Part shown: one piece after another, positions 51,641 through 63,412 of the stretch
How positions within the stretch are numbered: position 1 is the stretch's first letter
Layout: each line of letters starts with the position of its first letter
DNA from: Gymnorhina tibicen
Taxonomy: Eukaryota; Chordata; Aves; Passeriformes; Artamidae
DNA length: 64,000 nucleotides
Direction of reading: 5' to 3'
Assembly (NCBI GenBank): GCA_013399875.1
Contig: VXAZ01004548.1
Span: forward strand, 298,955-362,954
The notes under the pieces: model-generated
What the model saw: the letters and a program-made list of their open reading frames with translations, nothing else
Database searches by the model: none
Told to the model about the DNA's origin: nothing
Program-made: the position numbers and the translations under genes

Positions 51641-52402
51641 CTAGAACCCAGCCTTTCACCTTCTTGTTTTGGTCTGTTCTTTTTAAAAAGCTTATACACC
51701 AGGAGAAAAATATTTGACATAAAAATCTGTAAGTTATTTTCCATACAGCAACTCATTATTTTTTATTTTGGTTTTATGAGGTTGATGAAAATATGGTAAA
51801 ATATATTACTTTTCCAGAAATACAAATAGAAGAACTTTGTTACCAAAATAAAACTGTTACCTTTTTTTTTACATGGATAAAGTTATTTGATTTTAAAACA
51901 CATAAAGACACAGTCTTTGTGTAAATATGTGAGAGCATGTAGGAGTTATAGACCTATACTACTTACAGACAGTATAAATAGACAAGAAGAAAATCTGCTT
52001 AATTTCCTTCTCCTCATATTACATGAACCAAGAAGAAATTGAATTATAATTAATGAAAACTCATTTCTTACAAGCAATATAATTTTATATCAATCATTCA
52101 TGTTATGAGGTGTGTATATTAAAACCAACCGAAGCTATGCAGCAAGAAACTTTATTCCCAATGTACTTATCTTTTGTACTTATATGCTAATTTAAGAGTT
52201 CTGTGAACTGCTTATTGCTCAATTAGTGAAAAATTGTAACTTAAATGAGTTAAATGTTATTTTGTTTGCATGAAGAAATCTTTAATAATGATTAATAGAG
52301 TTTTAATCAAGTACAAGTTGAGAGTCAAATATGCCACGACCAAAACAGAATGACTGGAATGGTCTTCCAAAAATGAAAAAGGAGTTTTCTGTTTCTAAAC
52401 TG

Positions 52403-52424
52403 AAAAAAAAAAAAAAAAAAAAAA
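52403..52424. repeat. Poly(A) run, 22 bases
   Basis: Homopolymer A, not clearly the tail of any retrocopy: the sequence upstream shows no spliced-gene or SINE similarity. Confidence 0.9.
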
Positions 52425-53162
52425 GCCATGTTTTATGTTAGAAGTCAGCCTTGTGAAAGAGTAGCTTACAGTTCTGAATATGTTTTGAGCTTGATATGTG
52501 GCAGATAGCATTTCTGGACAGGGTGGAAAGCGTGGTTGTGTTATACACAGATTGATGCAAGAATAGTATCACTGTTTGATACACTTCATGACCTAGTGTT
52601 TGCTTTATTGTGCCCTCTATAAAAAGTCAATTGTAAAGATGTTACTAAATTTAATGTACATGTAGAAAAAGTAGCAGGAAATTACCAGGATTATTAATAC
52701 CATAAAAATGATCTTTTTAAGGTTTTGAGTCATTGCTAAGACTAAGTACAGCAAGATAAGAACATTAACGGCTGCTTTTTTATCACTTGTCCATTTGACA
52801 GTTCGGTGTATTTGCAGGGTGTAGATGTGAGAGTAAGTAGGCTATTTTAGATTGCGAAAAACCTCTCATTTTTCTTTAGACACTACAGTTGGGACTTATG
52901 TCACCTAATTTAAATGCTGAAAAGTTAAACATCTACTTCTTAATTAGCCGTTCTACATGTCTTTTATATTCAGTGGAGAGAAACAGACACCCCCGCAGTA
53001 CAACTTGTGTGTCCCAGTGTAGACACCTTTCTTAGAGTAAGATGAAGCTCACTGCAAAGCTGTTTCTTTGGCAAAATGCTTTGTTCAGAATAAGAAACAA
53101 GAACTTCTAGATGGCTGTGCTATAACCAAATCTCCTGACTAAATTACTGTTTTATCTCATGT

Positions 53163-53224
53163 GGGTGACAATGCATAACAGTCTAGCAAGTTGCTTGGGC
53201 CTTACAGGGTGACAATGCATAACA
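53163..53224. repeat. 18-bp direct repeat, spaced 44 bp
   Basis: 'gggtgacaatgcataaca' occurs exactly at 53163-53180 and 53207-53224. This is a local duplication with no further sign of a mobile element. Confidence 0.8.
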
Positions 53225-53534
53225 CTGTATGCTAAATTCAGCAAATACATTTTTTCTTAATGGAAGAACAGCTGCTTCTGAAGTTGATGTGGAATGAACA
53301 GAAAAGTAAACCCAGCTATATTCCTCTCTACTGGTCCATGCAGTTGTGAGCAGAGCTAGAGGAAATACAAGAAGGCTTCCTCTCCCCAACTCCTTCTTAC
53401 TGTTTTTCACAGTTTTCAATACTGATTAGGCCTTGCAAAAGGATGAATGACTAAGATAATAAAAATGCTATACATATGTCCTATGTCAAAACAAATAGTA
53501 AGAGTAGAGATCAAATTACGAGAAATAGTTCTTA

Positions 53535-53566
53535 TTTGCTAGACATAGTATTTGCTGGACATAGTA
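53535..53566. repeat. 16-bp tandem duplication
   Basis: 'tttgctagacatagta' followed directly by 'tttgctggacatagta', with one mismatch. Confidence 0.8.
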
Positions 53567-55804
53567 TCTGTCTTTTTGCAAACAAATGGTTTAGTGCTTA
53601 TTTCTGGTGTCCTGATTCCTCTTACTATTAAGAGCTGTCAGTCAATCCTCTTCTATGTAAACATGACTTAAAATGCATGAAGATGAATCTTACTTGATAT
53701 GATTTTTTTTTACTGCTATATGATTGAAACTGAAAAATTTTAAATAATATTCTGTTTCCACTCTGAAATGTGATTGTTTCATTTGTAATTTTACACTAAA
53801 ATAGTAATTTTCCTTTAAATAAAATACTTTTTTTTAAATCAAGCTATTACATTCATAAAACAATTTCAATTCAATATTACTAGACAAAGTACATAATATC
53901 TAGTTTAGTGTACCTATGTCTTATTCAGCTAAAACAGTTTTCACAAATAGGGTTCTACTTACATTTGTAATGCAGTGAGTTGTGTTAAACTGCTAAAAAA
54001 AATAAATAAAAATTCTTTCCTTTCAAGCAGGTGGAATAAAACAGTTCCAAATGCCTCATTGAAACTAACGAACCAAAAAAAGTAATTTGCTAGATCCAAA
54101 CAGAAACTAGCCTTTGGAGAAGGAAAAAGAGTAAAGCCTTATGTACAGTGCTCGCTTTAATCTACCCTGCAGTCCATTGTCTCCCAAAGCAAAAAGACAT
54201 GAGGGCAGATGGAATATACACAGCATATGCTGCTACTGGCAAACTTCTGTCTCTGCTAATAAAAGGGGTTAAATATCATGATATTCTGCAAAATACTGTG
54301 CATTTGTGTTTCATTTCAATTTTAACAAAACAAATTCAAACACATAATTTTACTGGAATGACATCATTAAAGCTGAAAATAGTTGCCTTCACTACAGATA
54401 TATAAAGGCAGAAAAGAATCACACACTGGGGTTGAATGCTCTGGGGCAAGATGAGCATGACATCTATGAACATGTTAATATACTTACTATACCTCCACAT
54501 ATACACTATGAAAAGAGCAGCAACACTTATATTAAAAATATTGCAACTTGTAACTTGGCCTTCTTTGAGGGGAGCAAGAAGGTGATTCTGACAGAGTAGG
54601 CTTTACAGATCACTGGAAGAATCTTAAATATCACCCTCATAGGAATGATATGGTGTAGTTATTGAAAGAAATTGTAATGAGACAGCATTGTCTGGAAGAC
54701 ATATTAATTTGATGACAAATTCCAAAATAAAAATATTTTTCAAATTGATAACTAATATCAACACAAATTATTGATTCTATCAGTTTTATTAGTAATGCTA
54801 ACAGAAAATAATGATTGGATGATGATTTTATTATGGATGACTACTGGGTTTTACACACTGGATAGATTATTCTTAGCATGATTTTTTTTTCTTGAAGGAT
54901 GGGTAGTTCTATAAATCTTTTCTGGAAGTTTCAATACTGAATCAAGTTTTATATCAATTTTCATCTGTGATAGAAAATACAAATGGGGTTGTTAAAAAGT
55001 AGTACAAACCACTTCCTTGCAAAGACTGGAAGTGGAATATAAAGGAGAACTGTCTAACTGAAGTTCCTTTTTCAGTGGCATATAAAATTCTTCTATTTCA
55101 CTTTATTCACACTTAATCACATGGTTAAATCTACGAGAACAAATGAAATCTTAATTACAATAATTAGGAATTAAAAATTTGTATTTTTTTCTAGTAAACT
55201 CATTAAGTCTTATTCAACACATTGCACAAGAATATGCAATAAAAAAATGTTCTTAATTTCATGATGCTATAAAGTGAAAGACACAGGACAAACCTCTCCC
55301 TTCAGTTTTGTTTCCTTGTTTTCCTTTTGACGTTATATAGCCTTCTGTAATTATGGCAACAAAATTCACTGAAAATAATTTTCAAGATATTTTGTGAAAT
55401 CATATCAGTGATACCATCATATTGTAACTGCTAGCACTAAACTCTTTACCTGTAGGTCCAGTGAAAAACATCTTCTGTTTTAATACTAAACTAATTAATC
55501 TGATGCTGTCTATAAAATATTTATTCTTCTTTTTGGAGCATTTTTAGTCAGATTCTAGTTGTTTCCAACTCCATGCTTTTCTTCCTTCTATGCATCACTG
55601 ATAACCCCTCAATATTATGTAAGTGCAGTGCAAGCCAAAAGACTGTCAGAGCCAAAAACAAAGGGTGTCCTCATCCAAATTCTGATTTTGTCATACATTC
55701 CAAAATGTCAGGCTCAAGTTAGATGATGATGATAAGCATTACTACAAAATTTGATCCACTGTATACATTCCTGTTGATTTAGCTCAGTAAGCAGTTAACC
55801 TTTT

Positions 55805-56930
55805 TTTCCAGGAAAAATGCTGACAGATGGTCAGGTTGTATACTGGGACTCCTTGATTATATTTTTGCATAGCACCTATCCATCCCATCAGTCCCCAGAT
55901 TTTTTATACACAGATTTTAAATGCACACACAGGACTTTGTATTTGTTGAACTTGACCAGGTTCCTGCAGGTCCAGCATTCCAATTTTATGAGATTCCTCT
56001 GAATGGCATCCTTATCTTCCAGAATATTGGCAGCGCTCCCCCCACCTCAGTGCAATGTCACTTGCAAACCTGCTAAGGATGATGTTCTTCTCAGGCTTAT
56101 TGATGAGGACATTAAACATGTCTGAGAACGTTTCCTCACTTTCCTAAAGATCCTACTCTCTTGGGATGACTGCAGACAAAAAAATGTATTGACAGTTTTC
56201 CTACACTGAGAGTAGCAGGCCCGGACTACTTCTCCTTGATAATTTTTGCCAGCACTACTGACAGAAAATTGTTGCCAAAGATGCCCTGGAATATTTGGAT
56301 CCTAATATGTTCACCTTTTAGCAGGTGTAATAGTGGTCAGAGTCCCCCATGAGAACCATTATTTTCAGCTGGGGACTTCCTCTAGTTGTTTCAACAAGAC
56401 TTGTCTGCCTACATGCTTTGATTGGGCTGTCTGTATCTGTACCCACTCTGATCCCAACTCAAAAGCTCTTAAGGCAGTTCCATTTCAAAAAAAGTTCTTG
56501 CATGTGAGCTGCTCCTCTGGGTAGAGTACAACTTGTCCTGCCTTCCATAAAGAGTTTAGAAGGACTTTGTATATGTTTACCTCATTCCGGAAGGGTAAAC
56601 ATTTGTCCCTCCATGTTGCTGTAATTCCTATGACATCATAATTCCATTACTAAACACAGTACTCCTTTTATTTGTCCACTCTGCCTTTTTCAGTTCCTCC
56701 TCCAGTCTTCAGTTTTCCAACAGTGGTTTCCTTCAACTCCTAACTGTTATTTGTCTCCCTACTTGGCTGTTTCCTGATGAGGGCTGGCTTGTCATCTCGG
56801 GATCTTGTTTATTTTATAAATTCTGCATGTTTATGTGCAGGCACTTCAGATCAGCCCTCAATCATCCCACTTTCTCAAGAGGAGTGAGACAACTCCCCCA
56901 TTGTACCCTGGGTGCTTCCCCATTATGTGC
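55805..56930 (-). mobile_element. Old CR1 LINE copy with RT and endonuclease blocks, minus strand
   Basis: Two blocks of CR1 ORF2 are readable on the minus strand. At 55900-56130 the plus strand carries 'gttgaacttgaccaggttcc', 'ctgaatggcatccttatctt', 'cacttgcaaacctgctaagg' and 'ttgatgaggacattaaacat', which is the reverse complement of the RT palm region. At 56320-56930 it carries 'agtcccccatgagaaccatt', 'ctgccttccataaagagttt', 'ccatgttgctgtaattccta' and 'aggcacttcagatcagccct', the reverse complement of the apurinic-like endonuclease region. The part between, and the 3' end, are deleted or beyond recognition. Divergence is high and all frames are broken. Confidence 0.75.
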
Positions 56931-58497
56931 AAGCTTTGTTCCCTCATCTGTCAAGATTAGCTTCTAGAGCCTAGCACGGAAGAAAACATGTGAAAAGATA
57001 CAATGAGAAGACCATGCAGGGCAGCTGTTCCACCCTTGGCACAAAAGGAAAAAGTACTCATGGTAAGTAAATAGAATATATAAGATTACTTGAGGACTAG
57101 TTTTTGTGCACTCTTAGCATGTAATGATAAAATGCTTCAAACCTTTGTTGATACCATTCCCAGATTTTAAAACATAGGATTTCTGGATTGGTTAAGAAAA
57201 TATATCTAATTCCTATTGACTTGTTATCAGGAGTAATCTACAAATCTTGACCTGCATTTAGATATTTACTTCTTTCTTTAGGATTTTTAATGTTGATTTT
57301 TCCTCCCCACACTTCCTTGCATCTCTCAGATGTACATCTTCATAGATGACAGTTCCAAAGTTTCATTAGGAGCACCCAGGGTATTTTTAATTCCCTCCTT
57401 ACTTGAAGATCAACTAATTGCCATCATGCTCTTTAGAAAAGCAGAACATGCAAAGGGCTGAAATAAAATATAAGTTTAATTTTCGATGTTTTGATTGTAA
57501 GACTAGCTCACAGACTTACCAGAAATTTTCCACAATAAAATTTTCATTTTATCACTGAATCACTGGGTTTCTGTTGGATTTTATAAGTGAATAAAAAAAT
57601 TCAGAGGAAGAGATATCATAGTAGTCCTCGATGCTGTTTGCAGGGAATAGACCACATCTTTCACAGTATTTTTGACCCTCAATATTTTCATATAGGACAT
57701 CATAAGCCTTCTGCAGAAAAGCATTTTGATCATTCAGTGAAAACATTTTCCAGAACATTTTCTCTGCTAGCCAGGACTTATCAAATAAGCAAATTGATTG
57801 AAAAATTACTAATAATAAGACCTAAAATTATGTAAAATTTTGAGCCTTTAAGCACTTTCAAAATTAATTAATCCTCACTGTAACACTATTGCTTAGTTTA
57901 TTTCAGTATCATTTTTACTGTTAAAGCCAGAAGTGGAGTCTAACTTTAAATCATATAGGCAGCCAACAACAAAACCTACTTTTAAAAAAAAGAAAAAAAA
58001 AGTAGACTTTTATTCATATGCTTTTCTACAAGGAAATATCTGAAATCTTGACTTTATTTGTTTCATTTTCATTATCATTGAGGTGTTCCAGAGAACAGAT
58101 ATCTTTCAAGGTGAAAGTAAAATAAAGACTTTACTTAAAATTTTTGCTTTTCCTTAGTAGTAGAATGCAACTTTAGCCTTCTTGAAATTTCATGAAGGCC
58201 AGAAGAAATGCTGTAATCCCACCGAAGTCCAGGGGGTAGATTTTTTTGACAACAAAAACACTTGACTGATCAGGTCTTTCTGGGTCACAGCAGCTGCTTA
58301 CAGCAAGGTTTCCCTTGTCTTACCCCCTGTCTCTCTAATTGTGCTGCTGTTTCTCAAATTCGTATCAAGAGGATCAGCAACAAATGGTACATCCATTCAA
58401 AACATCTGTCTGTCAAAAAGTTGAAAGGTTTTTGGTCATGGTGATTTTTTTTTAAATTTTTTTTTTTACAGCCTTCAGTATTTATCACCTAGACTTC
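56931..58497. other. Unique AT-rich DNA, no gene seen
   Basis: No repeat recognised. A 68-codon minus frame at 57552-57758 has a single C-x-x-C and no other hallmark. A- and T-rich runs occur near 57980 and 58447-58470. Confidence 0.45.
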
Positions 58498-59175
58498 TGT
58501 TTAGTGTAAGGGTACGTGGAAGGTCCAAGGAATTCCCTTGCAGTTATCTGACCAAGGACATTGTCAAATGGGATGGTAGAAAAAAGGAGGAAGCCAAACA
58601 CAGAGGGGCACAAACCCAACCAACAAACAAGAAACAAACCTGGTCAGTTACATGACTGATAAAGATGGAGTGTGAGAATGTTGTTTTGGTAAGATCACTT
58701 GACTGAGGACCTTGATCAAAATGGGTGAGCAGGGGCAAGAGGAAGACACTAAAAACAAAACCATACTGAGACATAGACCTACCAGACTTGTCTGGCAACA
58801 AGAGAGATAATGAGAAGAAATAAACCTCATCAGTCATAATAATTGATTGACTATGAAGAAACTGCAGGAACCACTTCAAAGAGAACCAACTTGAATTTCA
58901 CAACTGATAAGGAAGAAGCCCTGAAGGTTCATGATATTGGGAGGAGTCTCTAGGATTGTATCAAATCATGAGGCAATCTGCAGAGAAAGGGGGGCCAGGG
59001 AGGAACAGAGAGGCAATCAGTCAGAAAGTGTTGTAAAAGGGATCAGTCATGTATAAAACAGGACTTGTTACTGTGCTTGTCCGGCTGAGCCCAGCACCTG
59101 ATCACTGCAGTCTGTCCTGTCTTCTCGTATAATTTTAGTAAATATTTTCTAATCTCTCTGTGTGTAATTTCACTC
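58498..59175 (+). mobile_element. ERV-type LTR (U3-R), plus sense
   Basis: The U3-like part contains an internal repeat ('gaccaaggacattgtcaaat' at 58550 and a diverged copy 'gactgaggaccttgatcaaa' at 58700) and several 'atcagtca' words. A TATA box TATAAAA (59052-59058) is followed about 85 bases on by an AGTAAA polyadenylation-like hexamer (59137-59142) and by 'ctctctgtgtgtaatttcac'. This order suggests an LTR read on the plus strand. The left end was placed at a TG with low certainty, and no target duplication was found. Confidence 0.55.
59052..59058 (+). promoter_or_regulatory. TATA box of ERV-type LTR
   Basis: TATAAAA in 'catgtataaaacaggac', correctly placed upstream of the AGTAAA hexamer of the same LTR. 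Confidence 0.5.
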
Positions 59176-59780
59176 TATCCTCTATATTTTCTTAATGCGA
59201 GAAGTGAGACTGTGGCTGTGGGTACCCGTGGCATGAGGTGTCAGTAACTGAAGTCAGTGGGGTTTCATCAGCAGCTCCTGGAGCCAGTGGGGTTCTTTAA
59301 CCTCCAGACACTAAAATGAGAACAGTGAGTGTGCCCAAAGCTGGCTGCTGAGGGTACTGGGATGAATGAAGCAAGTGAGGGGCTCAGTTTCAGCAGCTGG
59401 AGCAGGACCACAGGTCCCATGTGCCTGGTATAATTTGCTGGGGGTGAGTATCTGTATCTTTACCAAACTGAGTTTACTCTGGGTGTGCATGTGTATCTGC
59501 TAGCAAAGGTCTAGATGAATCACCTGTCAAGTATGGGTGCTCAGGTCTGGGGTAAGGTACTAGGACAGCAGAATGTCCACATTTGTATTTGGGGGACCCA
59601 TGAGCGCAGGGTGCCTACGTGTGTGTAGCTTTGTGTGTGTTTGTGTGTCACTGTGTGTCAGTCTCTGGGACACATGTTGAGCAAACAGGAAAGCAACAGC
59701 CGTGTCCCTCAGTCTGGGCAGAGACCCTGGGTTCCCAGACACTGAACTGAGCTCCAAGACCTGGGCTGGAGCTGCTGGGG
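59176..59780 (+). mobile_element. GC-richer tract after LTR, possible U5 or ERV leader
   Basis: This tract continues from the LTR without a break in composition: GC-richer, with 'gccagtggggttctttaacc', 'accaaactgagtttactctg' and a TG-rich part (59616-59662). I recall similar text downstream of avian ERV promoters, but no primer-binding site or gag frame can be shown. It may be U5, untranslated leader, or a separate repeat. Confidence 0.35.
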
Positions 59781-61554
59781 GACATCACTTAACACTACAT
59801 GTCTGAATTGTGATGAAAGACAGAGAGCAAACTCTACAGGTCTTGACCGTAAACATGGGCTGGAGCTTTAAAAATCAGAAACATGATGCAGACTTGTACT
59901 GGAGATCTACAGCTTCCCTGCAGTACTCTATTAATTTCACACTTAATAAAGCCTTTTTCAAACACACTATCTAAGCTAAAATTGTGTATAAGATGACATA
60001 TCAAGTGTTTTCAAGGATCTGTGAGTAGTGATTACCCCTACACTACTTCTTTATATTCAATAATGATCTTTTTCCAAAGAAAAGAAATGTTTCCATCATG
60101 GCTAAAGTGCTACAGCTGTCTTATTCATTGTAATGAACTACTTTAAATGAAGAGACTCATTTGTGAGAATAAAGAAGTATGTTTCAAGTGGCTCAGTAAT
60201 TTGTAGGTTTTCATTCTGGAATTAAATATTTCCTTTCTGTTGTACATAATTTGTGTCCCTTGAGAACCCTTGTTTTCTCACGGTAGATCATACTCCTGAG
60301 AATATTAAATCCCTTAAAATACAATAATGATACTCTTCTCATAAAATGTATTTAGGAAGCACTGAAGAGTGATGTGATTGAACATGAATGAATAGCAATA
60401 TTTCTTGTATTGCAACCGAAAGTAAAACCTGACATTTCAGTAATGGCCATTCTAAATTTGAGAGTCTGTGTGATATTGTTACAATTACTAAATAAAGGCT
60501 TAAATAAATTTTTATATGTCTGAGAGGAAAAAATATTTTAAATGTAAAAACAAGGACAAAATGGATATCTCCATTTTGCTTTTCTCCTGTTCCTTTTTAA
60601 AATATTATTTTAATTTTGCTAAATTTTAGTGATGCTGCTTTTGATCAACGGGTGAAATCTGATTTTTTACAGTATCCTGTTTGTGTAGTTTCTATACCAT
60701 GTTAAAAACAAAGAAATAAACAAACAAGTCGCCTACCTCCTAAAGCCCACATTCTGCTAAAGACAAATGCCCCACTCATTTTTCCTTTGGGAGAAGCTAA
60801 ATACAAAAAGATCTGAATGAGAAGGGCATTTTACAGTGGTACTGAAGACTGAATTAATGATTAATGTAACAAATGCACCTCTTATCCAAAATGCTTCAAG
60901 AACAAACAAACCAACAGATGTGTGTCTAAAATGCCACAAAAGTGCAAAGCAGTAGCTGTAATTTTGAGTTTAGTATGGCAAGAGCTATTAATGAGTTATC
61001 TCAAAATCTACTTCACCCTTTGCAGATATAGGGGGATCTCTGGCTGAAAACTGACACCAAGGCTCTCATTTCGCAGACAAAACTACACTCAATGATTATC
61101 CAAGAAACAGAGATCATGCTGGTGAAAATGTATGTTGCTTCCCTTGAAGAAATATCTAGCTTGTGTGTTCTGTGAGCCATTGTAACAGGTACTATAGAGT
61201 TTAGCAAAGAACTGATAAACAGTATCAGTGTGTGAAGTGAGTATTATCAGAAGCAGTCAGTGGAAATGTAAAAAAAAACCCCGAAACCAAAAACGCCTGA
61301 AAAAGTGAATTCACTCATTTCCTTTGGCAGCCTAAGGAATAGGATCTTGCCTTGTTTATTGTTGATTCTATGTCTCTTTTGACTTAATCTGTTAAAATTT
61401 AAGCATATTCCTGTTATACTTTTATGTCTCTGTGAAGAAGATTGAGAAGTCACAAAAAGGTGGAATTGGAAGAGGAAAGGAACCAGAGAAAATGTGACAT
61501 TGCTTCTTGAAGAGATGTGAAGTTGATTTTCTTCCTTATTGTTAATGAGCAGAT
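59781..61554. other. Unique AT-rich DNA, no gene seen
   Basis: No repeat family or coding exon recognised. The short minus frames at 60757-60939, 61013-61207 and 61247-61453 show no domain. Confidence 0.45.
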
Positions 61555-61765
61555 ATTCGACCTCCTAAAAAGACCAACCTGGTTGGCACTTTTTTGTATG
61601 CCTGTTGGAAGCCTCGGGAAAGAGGCCAGGGCAGACCGACCATGGACCGACCTTTACATCCTGGCTGCAATCGCTCCAGCTAAGTTTTAAGTTGGGAAGA
61701 AAAACTGAAGAAATCTAGTACTCCTCAGTGATATGCGCCGTGGGAATAAAAGACTTCAGCACCAA
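61555..61765. other. Unclassified GC-richer patch with AATAAA
   Basis: About 200 bases richer in GC and CpG than the flanks, including 'ggcagaccgaccatggaccg' and an AATAAA at 61746-61751 in 'gtgggaataaaagac'. The composition and the terminal hexamer recall an LTR or a transcript 3' end, but no TATA box, termini or homology were recognised. Confidence 0.25.
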
Positions 61766-63412
61766 GGTTCACAAAAATGTTATAGATGAATTAAAATAAA
61801 ATCTTTTATTTCATGTATTAGATATGTAATCCTAGCTAATTGGTAACAGTGAAATTTTTTTGTGTGTGTCTTTATTACAGGGGAAAGAAATAGCTTCTAC
61901 CTTATGTAAAACATACATATTTTTTCATATTTCTATGTCTTTACATATACAAAAAAATAAATGGACATGGCTGACTCAGTTTTTATAGACCTTATGGGAA
62001 ATAGCTATTCTGTCACAAAACATGTACTTTCCATTAAGACCATCCTAATAAATCCTATCTGCAAGTATTTTCTGTGTTATTAGAATAAAATTAACTTTGT
62101 TCATATTTGTAAACTGCCTTCAATGATCTTTTTCATGGCATTAGTCTGAACTTGGATAAATTTGATGACTTGATCAGTCAATATCTTTCCGAAGCTGTGA
62201 TGAGTTTCTAAGTAATTCTATAGCAATAATATATTTTACATTCTTTTCAGCTAATCTATTAACATTTTGTGATGCCTTTAGATGCTAAATATGTTTAGGG
62301 ACCCATTCATTAAATGTTTAGCTCTAAAAAGTAGTGTGAATGGTGTCAAGATGAAACACAGATATTACATAATTATATTCCAATGTTGTATTGGATGATA
62401 TTTAGTTTTCCGCAATTTATAAAATTGTTATGAAGTTAATAACACTGGGTAAAGAAAGACAGAAAAGTTTAATAACTGTGACTAAAATACTAAAGAGTGT
62501 CCAATACTTGGATGCTAATGTAAGTGTAATTAAAAAAGATAATATGATGCAGACTTAAATTTACAAAGAAGTATACGTCTTTATGTGGATGAAATTTGTA
62601 AACTCATTTTTGCAACTTGAATGTGAATTAATATTGTAGTTGCAATTTTCCTTAATTTAATTATAAAATTTGTCAAAGTGCTTTTCTATGTCTCAGAAAA
62701 TATACATGAGTAACAAAGGCTTTCCAACTCTGAACTTTACTACTCATAGTATCATCAAAACCAGTTGTGTTTTACCACCAGAATGTAACTTTGATTACTT
62801 TCTTGTTATGCTTACTCTTTGTCACATACTACACATGAGCTTTAATGCTATGCATAAAAAAAGTTGTTGCAAAAAGATTAAAACAAAAGTTTAAAATATA
62901 AATTACAACGGTGTGTTAAAAACATTTTTATATTTATGATGAAAATCCTTTAATTAAAAGCCCAGACTGACCTTTTTTGTCCTTCCTGAAATATCTCTTT
63001 TCATAGAACAGAGAGGGTTGCATTATTGCTTGCTAGCCATTTCTTTTATTTACTGTTAAATCTGTATGCCCTTGATTCCAGAGAACAGGACCACTGTTTG
63101 AAGCTAGAATTAGTAATTTACTCCTGAGCTTTTGTGTAATGTTCTCCTATATTAATTAAGCAAGACTAGGAATTTATATCTGAGCTGGCAATGATATATA
63201 ATATAACAATACGCAAATAATTAGAATATTCTGAAAGAATATTCTGAAAAATATTCAGAATATTTCTGAAGATAGAAAAGGAAATAAATATTTATTAATG
63301 GGACTAATTTGTCTTGAGCCTCTACTTGAAACCAGAATGTTTTTATGTTTCAGAAACTTAAACTTCTTTCTAAAAAAAACCCCCAAACTAATCAGGGATC
63401 AAAAAAATACAG
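61766..63412. other. Unique AT-rich DNA with short inverted and tandem repeat
   Basis: No gene recognised. It contains the 13-mer tandem and inverted motif at 63223-63264 listed separately. Confidence 0.45.
63223..63264. repeat. 13-bp tandem pair with inverted partner (AGAATATTCTGAA)
   Basis: AGAATATTCTGAA occurs twice head-to-tail (63223-63235 and 63236-63248), and its inner 11 bases recur inverted as TTCAGAATATT (63254-63264). The GAATATTC cores look like heat-shock-element half-sites (GAAnnTTC), but the third GAA is one base off the usual spacing. Confidence 0.7.

Larger units (their letters stand above)
51641..55804. other. Unique AT-rich DNA, no gene seen
   Basis: No coding exon or repeat family recognised. 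It holds a 22-base A run (52403-52424), an 18-bp direct repeat 'gggtgacaatgcataaca' at 53163-53180 and 53207-53224, and a 16-bp tandem duplication at 53535-53566. Confidence 0.45.

Noticed and set aside
52403..52424. Poly(A) run as the tail of a processed pseudogene
   Set aside because: The upstream sequence shows no coding or gene similarity and no flanking target duplication. A simple homopolymer is more likely.
57552..57758. 68-codon minus-strand frame with one C-x-x-C
   Set aside because: A single C-x-x-C without a partner pair is not a zinc-binding domain. There is no supporting splice context that I can defend.
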